Shown here piece by piece: positions 1-8,912 of a DNA stretch of 64,000 nucleotides. Location: the NCBI GenBank assembly GCA_031315915.1, contig JALDRK010000004.1:62001-126000 (forward strand), in the 5' to 3' direction. The notes under the pieces were generated by a model. It ran no database searches, was not told the origin of the DNA, and saw only the letters and a program-made list of their open reading frames with translations. Position 1 is the stretch's first letter, and each line of letters starts with the position of its first letter. A program made the translations under genes and the position numbers. Source of the stretch: Nitrospirales bacterium. Its GTDB lineage: Bacteria > Nitrospirota > Nitrospiria > Nitrospirales > UBA8639.

Positions 1-48
1 TATCCCCACCATCTTCCCTGCAGCGGCATCTGTTTCATAATGGCTCAT
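1..48 (-). CDS. Start of a gene running off the left edge
   Basis: An ATG on the minus strand at 48-46 is preceded by a good ribosome binding site (AGAGGA, 6 nt upstream). The frame stays open to the window edge, giving only MSHYETDAAAGKMVGI. The product cannot be identified from 16 residues. The 300 bases to the right (49-348) would be its promoter region, and I see no other gene there. Confidence 0.5.
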   Translation of the reverse strand, partial: MSHYETDAAAGKMVGI

Positions 49-348
49 GAGTTTTCCTCTGTTAAATTTTTATGGAATTCCCTTCCCAAGATCGGAAGGA
101 TCCTCGTGCTTTAACACTCGCATACGCCATTGACCTTTCCCCTCTCTTTCAAAGGCAAAGAAGCTCTGAAATGTCTTGCTTGAACGTTAAATCACTCTAG
201 GATTTTTTCTTCCGTCTTGGGAAACCGTCATTTCTACAGATTAAATAGATAGAGAACAATCCGTGAATAGACAAATACCGAGTTCCGCTCGGAAAGACAT
301 CCAGAAGTCACATCGTTTTGAAGATTGTTGGATAAAGATTCCGAAAGC

Positions 349-566
349 TTAGTGAATCTTGATGATTCCTAGGTCGGAACCATCCTGGGAACCTTTGACC
401 GTGCCCTCCCAGGTTCCATCTCCTTTATCACGAGGGTTCCTGGCCCACGGAACTCCGTAAAAAAGCCTGCGCATTCCGGATGAATAATATTCGCGTCATA
501 GTTCCCTGAGTTTATTGGAACCTCTTTAAAAACAATGAGATTGTTCTTCAATACCGGCGGCTTCAC
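349..566 (-). pseudogene. Possible frameshifted small gene
   Basis: Two overlapping minus-strand frames both look protein-like. One starts at a GTG at 566 and reads a beta-rich stretch up to about 430. The other continues from there as GDGTWEGTVKGSQDGSDLGI and stops at 349. Joined by a one-base shift near 425 they would make one protein of about 70 residues. No family is recognised and no ribosome binding site decides the start, so chance cannot be excluded. I see nothing else between 567 and 751. Confidence 0.2.
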
Positions 567-751
567 TCAGGCAGCTAGCAAAGATTTTGCCAAAGCATAA
601 AAATACTCTGACGGTTTCAGGTGAAATATAGTGAGTCAAAACAAGGGATTTATCCAGTTGTCATGCAAGAAAATTAGTATAGCGTAGGGATAAAACGAGA
701 CCTGCGCCTCAAAAAACACTTTATTCACCTGATTTACCAGAGAGGGTTTTT

Positions 752-1057
752 ATGCCACACACCATCATGAATGGTCCCACTGTCGACCATAAATTCGAAA
801 ATGACCTCGCCAACGTAACGGATCAATCATCTTGCAAACGATGTGGAGGTTTATTTGTCGAAGGTTATTGTTTGGATGTGAACAATCCGGAAGGGCAATT
901 ATGGATCACGACCAAAAAATGCATCCAGTGCGGCAACGTAATCGACCCCATAATTTTAAAAAATCAGGAAGCGTCTCGCACTCATTTTCCTGAAGCGGAG
1001 CGGACGGCACGCCCTAGGCCGTCCTATGGGGTCTCCTTGCGAAGACGGAAACCATAA
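752..1057 (+). CDS. Small double-CxxC zinc-ribbon-like protein
   Basis: A 101-residue protein with cysteine pairs at residues 28/31 and 57/60 plus a further Cys40. The spacing suggests one zinc-binding ribbon. The second knuckle reads CIQCGNVIDPIIL. It is a paralogue of the protein at 19075-19347, which shares the RCGG knuckle and a CIQCGxxIDPxIL knuckle. Start: ATG preceded by AGAGAGG. The basic, proline-containing tail after residue 75 is not shared with the paralogue. The role is unknown; such ribbons are often regulatory or RNA/protein-binding. Confidence 0.7.
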   Translation: MPHTIMNGPTVDHKFENDLANVTDQSSCKRCGGLFVEGYCLDVNNPEGQLWITTKKCIQCGNVIDPIILKNQEASRTHFPEAERTARPRPSYGVSLRRRKP

Positions 1058-1268
1058 ATTCCGAAAAATTCCCGTCGATCAGGCGGTCGGCATATCACCG
1101 GTCGTGTATTCATACTCATCAGGAGGTTCTTCTTTCTCTCTGATGCCGGAGAACATCTCAGAACCGCCCAATTTTTCCAGAGAGATATTTGCGGAGGCCC
1201 GAGTGTTGGGGAACACGATTTACCTTTTTCCTTCTTCGCTGTGCAACGGTGCTTCCACTATCAGACCC

Positions 1269-1670
1269 TTAGCCTCTTGCCACGTTTTCAAGCCCTTCGA
1301 TGACATTTTGGCAGTCAATGCATGTTTTGGCGAACGGTAAAGCATTCAACCGCGCCTTACTGATCGGCTCTCCACAGTCCTTACAAAATCCATACGTCCC
1401 GTCACGAAGCCGAGTCAGCGCTTCATCAAGAGAAATCCGCATTCTATGCCAGACATCAAGCAATGAAAGCAGTTGATCAGCCGAGCTATCACGAGACGCC
1501 ATATCTTGATCATCCATGGCCGGTTCCTCCCGCCACTGTTCCTGATCCTGCCGACGCTGGATAATCAGGCCATCAATTTGTTTCTGAACATCTCTTTTTT
1601 TATCCAACAACATTTGCCGCAGACCATCGTATCGCACATCAGGTGCGACTTTGCGTAAAATTGTCTTCAT
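1269..1670 (-). CDS. TraR/DksA-family zinc finger protein
   Basis: A 133-residue protein with an N-terminal alpha-helical half and a C-terminal C4 zinc finger (C96, C99, C117, C120) in the context CKDCGEPISKARL, the TraR/DksA signature. Family members bind the RNA polymerase secondary channel, or act as smaller TraR-like variants. The coiled-coil half is acidic and carries a DDQDMASRDSS stretch reminiscent of the DksA tip. The ATG is preceded by AAAGGAG and overlaps the stop codon of the upstream 54-aa ORF (ATGA). It is therefore probably the last gene of the GH15 operon. Confidence 0.85.
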   Translation of the reverse strand: MKTILRKVAPDVRYDGLRQMLLDKKRDVQKQIDGLIIQRRQDQEQWREEPAMDDQDMASRDSSADQLLSLLDVWHRMRISLDEALTRLRDGTYGFCKDCGEPISKARLNALPFAKTCIDCQNVIEGLENVARG

Positions 1671-1831
1671 TTTTCGACTCCTTTGGTGATGACCGCCGCC
1701 TTCAGCGGAGTCTTGCCTTCCTTCTTCACGACAAACCTTCTTTTTCGCTTATCTGCGCATACGAAAATCCGATTCCCGACAGACCGTTGGGTTGCTCCAC
1801 CGGACAATACAGAAGTCCCCGTCCAAATCAT
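1667..1831 (-). CDS. Hidden 54-aa basic protein coupled to both neighbours
   Basis: This frame starts at an ATG overlapping the stop codon of the GH15 gene (ATGA at 1828-1831). It ends in a TGA overlapping the ATG of the DksA-like gene (ATGA at 1667-1670). The 54-residue product is basic in its middle and C-terminal part (DKRKRRFVVKKEGKTPLKAA). Overlaps at both ends argue strongly that it is translated. No family is recognised. It could be a small nucleic-acid- or polymerase-binding partner of the DksA-like protein, but that is a guess. Confidence 0.55.
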   Translation of the reverse strand: MIWTGTSVLSGGATQRSVGNRIFVCADKRKRRFVVKKEGKTPLKAAVITKGVEK

Positions 1832-3642
1832 TTCATTCGACGATTTAGCTCATACGCCGCGCTGATTAAGGCCAAATGAGTCAGAGCCTGAGGAAAATTT
1901 CCAAGTTGTGCCATTCCGGGACCAATGGCTTCACCAAATATTCCGAGATGATTGGCATGTCCCAGCATCTTATCAAACAGAAAATGAGCTTTTTGGACAT
2001 CACCGGCGCGCGACAAACACTCGATATACCAAAATGTACACATCGAAAAACTTCCGTGTTCCTTCGGAAGCTCATCCAAATCTTGGTTCTTTTCCCTAAA
2101 GCGATAGACAAGCGAATCTTCCACAAGATGGGATTCAATGGCCTGTAAGGTCAACAACCATCGAGGATCCATTGGACTGACAAATTTCACCAATGGCATC
2201 ATCAAACTCGAGGCATCCAAAATTTGACTGCCTTTACATTGAACGAAGCATTTTCGCTCCGGATTCCAAAAATCCTGCATCACCTCCTGATAAATCTCGT
2301 CCCGAACTCGCTCCCACCGCCCGATGGCTCCGGGAAACGACCGTTGTTTCGCCAATCGGATACCCCGATCGATCGCCACCCAACAGAACAATCTCGAATA
2401 CAGGAATTCCCGAGGTTGCCCTCGAAATTCCCATACACCGTGATCCTCGACTTGCCAGTGATCACAGACCCAATCAATAAGGCGAGTGAGATTTTTCCAT
2501 AGATCGTACGAGATGAGTCTTCCATGTTTATTCGACAAGTAGACGGAATCCATGAGAGCCCCTAACCCATCGAGTTGTAGCTGTTGATGGGCGGCATTGC
2601 CGATCCTGACCGGCCCCGACCCTTTATACCCTTTCAAATGTGAAAGGATTCGTTCAGTCAGATCCCTCTCCCTCTCTGCCTCAATCCCGTACATGACCTG
2701 AAGCGGACTCTGACCATCCAGATGAGTAAAACGGGCTTCTACCCATTCGTTAAACGCAATAGCCTCTTTGGTAAATCCCAGGCGTAAAAACGCATAAACG
2801 GTAAAGGCCGCATCCCGTATCCAGGTATAACGATAATCCCAATTTCTTGTCCCCCCGATGGTTTCCGGAAGCCCAAATGTGGGCGAAGCCACAATAGCCC
2901 CGGTGGGACGATAAGTCAGCATTTTGAGGATCAAGGCGGAACGATGGATAGTCTCCCGCCAGCGACCTTCATACTGGCAAGCAGTCAGCCAGTTTTGCCA
3001 AAAATTCATAGTGGCTTTAAAGACTTCGGATACCTCTTCGGGGTTGGAAGCGGCGGCCTGATCGTTATTGCCGGCATCTTCCAGAATGAAAGTGGCATGC
3101 TCGTCGGCTTTCAGAGAAAATTCCGCAATCGCATCCCCTTCTCTCACCTGCAAAGGGATAGACGCATGCAGCCGTAGTCGGGTTTCATCGGGGCCACGGG
3201 AAACAAAAATCACTTCCTTCGCATGATGTTTTAACAGGTCATGCCCGGCCCTGGCATAATTGAACCGCGGGGCACACCGCATCCTATACTGCAAGTGACC
3301 TCTCACCGTTTTCACCCGCCGTACCACATTATGTATTTGGCCGGCTTCCTCAACCGGCATAAAATCCGAGATTTCCCCCATGCCTTCATCAGCATACAAT
3401 CGGGTTAACAGAATATTGGTGTCGGTAAGATATAATTGCTTGCGCTGCCCATTATCATGTGCCGCATGGATGGAAAACTCTCCCCCGTTCTCGTCATCCA
3501 GCAACGAAGCAAAAACTGTGGGGGAATCAAAACGGGGGAAACACATGAAATCGATCGAACCGTTCATTCCCACCAAGGCCGCCGTATGCAAATCACCGAT
3601 GACCCCATGCTGTTCGATAGGAAGGTACGCCATCAATGACAT
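1828..3642 (-). CDS. Glycoside hydrolase family 15 protein (glucoamylase/trehalase-like)
   Basis: A 604-residue cytoplasmic protein with no signal peptide. Residues 1-200 form the beta-rich N-terminal domain seen in bacterial GH15 enzymes. Residues from about 215 to the end match the (alpha/alpha)6 barrel, with the hallmark GGTRNWDYRYTWIRDAAF at 263-280 and a late acidic catalytic region (ELPKEHGSFSMCTFWYIEC). The family hydrolyses alpha-glucosides from the non-reducing end; single-domain bacterial members include glucoamylases and trehalases, so the substrate is open. It is the first gene of a coupled operon with a 54-aa ORF and a DksA-like protein. A role in glycogen or trehalose turnover under stress is inference. 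Confidence 0.9.
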   Translation of the reverse strand: MSLMAYLPIEQHGVIGDLHTAALVGMNGSIDFMCFPRFDSPTVFASLLDDENGGEFSIHAAHDNGQRKQLYLTDTNILLTRLYADEGMGEISDFMPVEEAGQIHNVVRRVKTVRGHLQYRMRCAPRFNYARAGHDLLKHHAKEVIFVSRGPDETRLRLHASIPLQVREGDAIAEFSLKADEHATFILEDAGNNDQAAASNPEEVSEVFKATMNFWQNWLTACQYEGRWRETIHRSALILKMLTYRPTGAIVASPTFGLPETIGGTRNWDYRYTWIRDAAFTVYAFLRLGFTKEAIAFNEWVEARFTHLDGQSPLQVMYGIEAERERDLTERILSHLKGYKGSGPVRIGNAAHQQLQLDGLGALMDSVYLSNKHGRLISYDLWKNLTRLIDWVCDHWQVEDHGVWEFRGQPREFLYSRLFCWVAIDRGIRLAKQRSFPGAIGRWERVRDEIYQEVMQDFWNPERKCFVQCKGSQILDASSLMMPLVKFVSPMDPRWLLTLQAIESHLVEDSLVYRFREKNQDLDELPKEHGSFSMCTFWYIECLSRAGDVQKAHFLFDKMLGHANHLGIFGEAIGPGMAQLGNFPQALTHLALISAAYELNRRMK

Positions 3643-3702
3643 CCGTTTCTTTCGTTCAGAAAGGTTCCCACCTGGAAAGATCGCTACCGCGACCTTGCAC
3701 TG

Positions 3703-3792
3703 TTAAAATGGATTCTTGAAAGAGAAAGATGTGACCGGCCTGTTTTCCAGAAAAGGATCGATGGCATGGTGCTCATGGGCATAGCGACGCAT
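3703..3792 (-). CDS. Possible 29-aa peptide upstream of GH15
   Basis: The frame ATG(3792)-TAA encodes 29 residues, His-rich at the N-terminus (MRRYAHEHHAIDPFL), with a strong ribosome binding site (GAGGTG, 5 nt upstream). It lies between the 170-aa gene and GH15 on the same strand. It could be a small protein or a leader peptide. The call rests on the binding site and position only. Confidence 0.3.
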   Translation of the reverse strand: MRRYAHEHHAIDPFLENRPVTSFSFKNPF

Positions 3793-3846
3793 TTCGTCAC
3801 CTCGCGTCTATGACGGATTTCGACACTTCTTTTCTCAGCCTCACAT

Positions 3847-4359
3847 CTACAGTCGCTTTAGCTTTCTGACCTCTTTGACCAATTTGACGGCTATGGCAGG
3901 CTCACCTTCTTCCGCCATAACCTTGGCCGCTTCTAAAATCATCGCCGATTGGGCACGATGGAGGTCGTGTGATGCTTTAGAATCTGGAAGCCCACTCGAA
4001 CGGTCCGAACGGTCCAATCGTTTTTCTACATCGGCAGCTTCAAGAGCTTCCTCAAAACGACCTTCATGCACCAACCCTCGTATTTCTTTCGCAATAAGTT
4101 GAGGGAATTGCGACAGAGGTTTGGATTCCACATCGTCATCCACACGAATGTCATCCCATGTCGTCAGATCCATTGGGTGAATGGTCGGTGGATGATCCTG
4201 AAATCCCATCACAATCCTTCCTTGTTGTTTTTCTTTTACGATCCAATTCAACGCTTTTAATGCCTGATCCACTAATTGATCCGGCTCAACCCCTAGAATG
4301 GTTTGCAATCGCTGAAACTCTGCCCATTGTGTTTGAGAGACCCGAACGAAGACTTTCAT
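3847..4359 (-). CDS. Hypothetical protein, 170 aa
   Basis: No family recognised. The N-terminal 50 residues (MKVFVRVSQTQWAEFQRL, then LVDQALKALNWI) resemble the short strand-helix-helix pattern of ribbon-helix-helix DNA-binding proteins. The middle is acidic and the C-terminal 70 residues are predicted helical (EEALEAADVEKRL, EEGEPAIAVKLVKEVRKL), like a short helical-repeat tail. It has no signal peptide or membrane segment. The start ATG is preceded by GGAAGCGGG. A regulator is possible, unproven. Confidence 0.65.
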   Translation of the reverse strand: MKVFVRVSQTQWAEFQRLQTILGVEPDQLVDQALKALNWIVKEKQQGRIVMGFQDHPPTIHPMDLTTWDDIRVDDDVESKPLSQFPQLIAKEIRGLVHEGRFEEALEAADVEKRLDRSDRSSGLPDSKASHDLHRAQSAMILEAAKVMAEEGEPAIAVKLVKEVRKLKRL

Positions 4360-4797
4360 GCTATATCCCGCTTCCTACCCTTTTCCTTGTGATCACAGTC
4401 TGGATCTCATATCAATGGGGCAGTGTACCACGATTCTATTTTTTCCCAACTAGAAAAAACCCTGGTTTTCAACTCTCTAGGCATAGGCAAACTTCTGTGT
4501 GTATGCTTCCCGGCACTCAAATCATCATTCTCATAAAGAGGGCTGGCTTGGAATGATTGTCATCCCGGCAAACAAGGCATGGCTATGAGTATCTGCCATA
4601 ACTTCACAAGCAGGTGACCAACAAAAGAAAAATCGCAGGCGCGCGTATGGCGGTGCAGGACGAAAGAATTAGAATTCAGCCTAACGATTGAATCATCTGA
4701 TAAAATAGAAAAGAAGTAAGAGATGACGAGGATAGCGCCGCTTTCGCGGCGACTCCATCAAAAACGGAAGTTATCAATCTTCACCAAGAGGGATATC
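4360..4797. other. Divergent intergenic region
   Basis: This lies between the minus-strand 170-aa gene and the plus-strand coiled-coil gene. No convincing ORF is seen. A small perfect hairpin, CGCCGC-TTTC-GCGGCG (4736-4751), sits about 45 nt before the start of the next gene and would be in its mRNA leader. Confidence 0.5.
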
Positions 4798-5037
4798 ATG
4801 ACACATTTCTTAAATTTCGAGGAATTGGAAAAAGAAATCCTCTATTTACAAGAACAAAATCAAAAACTCATTCAGGAACTGTCCGAGGTTGTGAAAGAAA
4901 ATCATCGACTTCGTGAGGAAATGTTTCAAAAGAAAAAATCATCTGAGGGACGTCCTGCGAACAAGAAAGACAGCCAATCGACTTCCCAAGCCCATGATTC
5001 AAAAAGCTACAAGGGCGGAGGACTCTGCTTAAACTAA
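4798..5037 (+). CDS. Small coiled-coil protein, 79 aa
   Basis: The start is placed at ATG 4798, preceded by AGAGGGATATC. Residues 5-45 form a heptad-like coiled coil (FEELEKEILYLQEQNQKL followed by ENHRLREEM). The rest is a lysine/serine-rich, probably disordered tail ending KGGGLCLN. No enzyme domain. It resembles the short leucine-zipper-like proteins that form dimers. It stands alone, convergent with the downstream dehydrogenase. Confidence 0.65.
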   Translation: MTHFLNFEELEKEILYLQEQNQKLIQELSEVVKENHRLREEMFQKKKSSEGRPANKKDSQSTSQAHDSKSYKGGGLCLN

Positions 5038-5149
5038 CCCGCGCTTGACTGTCGGAAAATTTCCATTTCGAGCCTAGACAAAACACCATCCGACCATCGA
5101 CGAATAATATTTTGACACTTTTTCCATATTCATTGGAAGCTTGCATTCT

Positions 5150-6214
5150 TCATGAAATAGAGGGCATCTTTTTCTGCGATATGGTCTGATTCTGTTTGAA
5201 GAATGGGCCTTTCATGCCTTTCGATCTTCTGGTCCATAGGCACGACAAGAACAGTGCGGCTGTGCCGGCTAAGACCAACCAGCCCCGATTCATGGATGCC
5301 CATAATTGCAAGCTTGATCTCCGAGCTCTTCGATTAAACAGGCCGCGGGCTCCCCTGTCTTCAGGAACAGGCGTCCAGAGGTTGTCAGGACGTGTCGAAT
5401 CAATGGGCATTTGTGTTTGCTGTCCGGCATAGGCCACTTCGGCCAGGTAATGATCCAGGAGACCAGGAATACATTTTTCTCCAAGGATAGTCTTCACGGT
5501 CGGCATGCCGACCCACAGTTCACGGCGTTCATGAGTGGCTCCAAACACAATGGCCTCAGCCATGACCTCCGGTTGATAAATCGGTGGAACCGGTTGAGGA
5601 TGATTGGGCAGGCGACTTTTAATCCATCCAAATTGCGGAGTATTGACGCCCGGCAAATGCACCATGGTTACGCGAACGTGGCTGCCGTCGTGAATCAACT
5701 CCGAACGAAGTGATTCCGTAAAGCCTTTTACGGCATGTTTGGCCGCACAATAGGCGGATTGGAGAGGAATAGCCCGATAGGACAAGGCTGACCCGACTTG
5801 CACAATGACCCCCCGATTCCTCGGCAGCATCCGCCGGAGGGCGGATAACGTGCCATGCACGTATCCGAGATACGTGACGTTCATCACCCGTTGGAATTCT
5901 TCCGGCGTGATCTCGATGACGGGCGACAATACGGAAACCATCGCATTGTTCACCCAGATGTCGATCGGGCCAAAGATATCCTCTACTCTTGACGCAACGG
6001 CCTCAAGTTGATTGGGATCGGCCACGTCGGTTGGAATAACCACTGCCTGTCCTCCTAACTGTTCAACTTCGTGACGGGCACCTTCCAATCCCACCTGTCC
6101 TCGCGCGACCAGACCGATATTGGCTCCTCGTCGAGCAAATGCTCTGGCGGTGGCACGGCCTATGCCGGCGGAGGCACCCGTGATGACCACAACTTCCTGT
6201 TCACGCGCCTTCAT
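5150..6214 (-). CDS. SDR family oxidoreductase with C-terminal membrane anchor
   Basis: A 354-residue short-chain dehydrogenase. It has the Rossmann glycine motif TGASAGIG (12-19), NNA (89-91), and catalytic Ser142, Tyr155 and Lys159 (YCAAKH). The start was chosen at MKAREQ because a GGAGGAACT box sits just upstream. After the SDR core (about 1-250) comes an extension ending in a single hydrophobic helix near residues 310-328 (GWLVLAGTAALFLSCLW) and a basic tail. That makes it a longer, probably membrane-tethered member. The substrate cannot be deduced. Confidence 0.85.
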   Translation of the reverse strand: MKAREQEVVVITGASAGIGRATARAFARRGANIGLVARGQVGLEGARHEVEQLGGQAVVIPTDVADPNQLEAVASRVEDIFGPIDIWVNNAMVSVLSPVIEITPEEFQRVMNVTYLGYVHGTLSALRRMLPRNRGVIVQVGSALSYRAIPLQSAYCAAKHAVKGFTESLRSELIHDGSHVRVTMVHLPGVNTPQFGWIKSRLPNHPQPVPPIYQPEVMAEAIVFGATHERRELWVGMPTVKTILGEKCIPGLLDHYLAEVAYAGQQTQMPIDSTRPDNLWTPVPEDRGARGLFNRRARRSSLQLWASMNRGWLVLAGTAALFLSCLWTRRSKGMKGPFFKQNQTISQKKMPSIS

Positions 6215-6626
6215 AGTTCCTCCTTGCAAGACCGCCATGACGGGGTCGCCTCATCAAGTACGGTCAAACCAGTCCAATGATTCCTGTCGGTCGGTCTCTT
6301 TCCTTGATCCTACACGAGCCATTGCCTCAGGCGTATTTTTTCGAACGGTATCCATTCGACTCCTGCCTGCGTTGACGATCATTCGAAAAGTCTTTCATCA
6401 TTTGATTTTCCCCGGATACATGGCTCCACGGAATAATCGCCACGGCAACTGGAAGTGGCGTCTGTGGTTGACCGTGTTCCATAGAAAGTTCGTTTTTCTT
6501 CAATGGTTAGGCTCGCAAATATATCGGCCCCGCCAACACGAGATTGATTCCACGAATTGAACACGAAACGGATGGCGGTGAACTTCGTAAACACGTGGGT
6601 CGATTAATCACGTCTTGAGGACACCA
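6215..6626. other. Intergenic region upstream of the SDR gene
   Basis: About 410 bases between two minus-strand genes. A plus-strand frame of 46 codons from 6420 has no ribosome binding site and is not called. No terminator or strong palindrome was seen. Confidence 0.4.
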
Positions 6627-7034
6627 TCAGGGAAATGGAGAGGGCTCTTTCATGAACTCAGGGTCTCCCAGCGGCTGAGCGTCCTCTTCACCAGATTGGG
6701 AAGGCTTTGGAGGGTGCGGAGGATCAGAGGGCACCGGGGTCTCGAATGGGAAAATATCAGGTTCGCCGGTGGGAGACTCAGATCGAATAGAAGGCGTGGG
6801 GGATGCAGTCCCACCCGCGCCGATATCGGGAGGCCGGTGCACGCCTCCACCGATAAGAGGAGAATTTTCCGATTCGGTTTCAGATGTGGCTCTCGGAAGC
6901 TGTGAGGAAAAATCCGAAGGCTCATCTCCCCAAACAGGCCCTGTTAGCCCGCACATGGTAGCCAGCAACATTCCCATACACGTGCCTCGTGGTCGGGAAA
7001 AATTTTTATACTTTGAACGCCGGTCATCTTTCAT
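6627..7034 (-). CDS. Secreted proline-rich protein
   Basis: A 135-residue protein starting at ATG 7034, with GGAG 8 nt upstream. A signal-peptide-like segment (TCMGMLLATMCGLTG, ending near PVWGDEP) is followed by about 100 residues that are low-complexity and rich in Pro, Ser and Glu (PFETPVPSDPPHPPKPSQSG). It is probably exported and disordered. Composition resembles the proteins at 30556-30795 and 46335-46727 but there is no clear alignment. Function unknown. Confidence 0.6.
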   Translation of the reverse strand: MKDDRRSKYKNFSRPRGTCMGMLLATMCGLTGPVWGDEPSDFSSQLPRATSETESENSPLIGGGVHRPPDIGAGGTASPTPSIRSESPTGEPDIFPFETPVPSDPPHPPKPSQSGEEDAQPLGDPEFMKEPSPFP

Positions 7035-7243
7035 GAGATGCTCCATCGTCGACACCGCATGTCTGAACCCTCCAGATGGCGGATTGGGCTGCAGGAACGA
7101 TTATAGGCTCGCATGAGCCATGGACCCGTCCGTATTTCACTCCATAGACGAAACTTCAGGTCGGTGCCCCTCACTTGAAAAAATCGATTCATGACTCCGG
7201 AAGGCGGTCTGATCGTGAACGCACTTCCTGAACTTGGTTATTC

Positions 7244-8821
7244 TCACAACGCCCGAAGATATGCCGTCAGATCCGCTTTTTCCTCTTTCGTTAACGACAC
7301 CCCTGTGACCAATGCAAAAAACTCCACGGTATCCTCAAGTGTCAGAAGACGACCATCATGAAGATAGGGTGGGGAATCCTTAATGCCGCGCAAAGGAAAC
7401 GTTTTGATCGACCCTTCCGCTCGACCACGATAAAATCGTTCAACCCGTAAATCATGCATCAAATTATCGGTAAAGTACGGAGGAGGATGGCACGCCGCAC
7501 ATTTGGCTTTTCCATTAAAGAGATCCTGCCCCCGCATTTCCTGCTCGGTGGCTTTCTCTGAATCCAAACGACCGAACACATCCAATTTGGGAGCCGGCGG
7601 AAAATCCACCAGCTTCTGAAATTGAGCCATTTTCATGACTTCGTTGCGGGTCAAATCCCGCCGTCCCTTTTTTTCGGCAGTGGCCTGGTCATGATCGAAA
7701 TACGCGGACCGATTCTCAAATTCGGAAAAATCTTCCACCGAGACCAAAGCGCGTTTGGACCCAAACGTTTTCTGAATATTCACGCCACGCAATGACGGTG
7801 TTTCGATTCGGAACCTGGAGAACTGAGGTCGGGTATCCGGATTCAGGTGAATGGCCCCATTGGTATGACCGTTGACATGACAATCCAAACATGCGACGCC
7901 CCGACTGGGAGCCATGGTTTTTCGATCATCGGTGGCATTGAATTGTTGTTGGGGAATTTTCTCCACCAACAATCGCAGTCCGTCAAACTGCACGGGCGAC
8001 AGCACGCCGTCAAAGAGTTGATAGAAATTTTCATTCGTAACTTCCTGCCCTTGTGACACGTCTCCGAGATCGGGACGGCTTGTCAAAAACAGGGGCGGCG
8101 GAAATTCAGGCAAAAAATGTTCCGGAATGTCATGCACCACATCGAAGCGTTCCCGCTCCTGATGAATCTCGGTCATCATGCCTGGGAAAACCATTCCCCC
8201 TGTCGAATGCAGCGGATGCGGCATGGGCAGGTACGGAAACAGCGTTTCGGATTTAATTTCCTCCGGTGTCTTCTTAGCGAGTTGTTCCCAGGTGAGTCCC
8301 TGAGGCAATCGGGCCGTAGGCCCCATAGGAATGGGCTTTCCCCGGGTCATGGTCGCTCCCTCCACAAATCGGGGAGTCAAATCGTACCGTGCCTCAAGCA
8401 GTTGATGTTGCTGTTCCCGGATGGATGCGCGCTGGCCCCTCTCCCGCTCCAAGACCTGCTCAAAGGGTTCATCGGGGCTCAGATCAAATGCGAAAGAACT
8501 CCGGGTTCTTCCGCCAAACGTATGAATATCCGGAGGATTGAGTGTACCGGGTTTGGCCTTGGGAGCCTCTACCGTATCCCCATTTCCGAGAGGTTGATAT
8601 TGAGGATAATCCCGTTTCCAATCTTTGATCACAGCCGGCGGAGCGATAGGCGGCACTAATTGTTCCGGTCCGGGCATGGCTTTCCAACTATTCGTGTCCG
8701 TCTGATTCGCTGCATAGACTAACAAGTATCCGCCCGTCATAAGGACAAAACCGCAGATGAAGCCAACGAGGGCCATCCAGTGGAACCGAGAAACTGCTCT
8801 AGGGGTCGTCAACATTTGCAT
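7244..8821 (-). CDS. Dihaem cytochrome c peroxidase-like protein
   Basis: A 525-residue protein. One N-terminal membrane helix (about 15-37) anchors a periplasmic domain. Two haem c motifs are present: CLDCH (311-315) and CAACH (441-445). The C-terminal section (TFPLRGIKDSPPYLHDGRL, then LEDTVEFF) is typical of the MauG/CcpA dihaem peroxidase superfamily. The long segment between the anchor and the first haem (40-300) is not part of the usual 320-350-residue peroxidase fold and has no recognised domain. The likely role is periplasmic electron transfer or peroxide reduction. Start: ATG preceded by AAAGGATACA. It follows the 159-aa gene by 91 nt on the same strand. Confidence 0.8.
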   Translation of the reverse strand: MQMLTTPRAVSRFHWMALVGFICGFVLMTGGYLLVYAANQTDTNSWKAMPGPEQLVPPIAPPAVIKDWKRDYPQYQPLGNGDTVEAPKAKPGTLNPPDIHTFGGRTRSSFAFDLSPDEPFEQVLERERGQRASIREQQHQLLEARYDLTPRFVEGATMTRGKPIPMGPTARLPQGLTWEQLAKKTPEEIKSETLFPYLPMPHPLHSTGGMVFPGMMTEIHQERERFDVVHDIPEHFLPEFPPPLFLTSRPDLGDVSQGQEVTNENFYQLFDGVLSPVQFDGLRLLVEKIPQQQFNATDDRKTMAPSRGVACLDCHVNGHTNGAIHLNPDTRPQFSRFRIETPSLRGVNIQKTFGSKRALVSVEDFSEFENRSAYFDHDQATAEKKGRRDLTRNEVMKMAQFQKLVDFPPAPKLDVFGRLDSEKATEQEMRGQDLFNGKAKCAACHPPPYFTDNLMHDLRVERFYRGRAEGSIKTFPLRGIKDSPPYLHDGRLLTLEDTVEFFALVTGVSLTKEEKADLTAYLRAL

Positions 8822-8912
8822 TGTATCCTTTCTGCTACTTTTTTCTCCATGCCCACATTTTCTCTTTCATCCAGATCAAAATGGAGCGAAAGGCCATCGA
8901 ACAATCAGGTCA

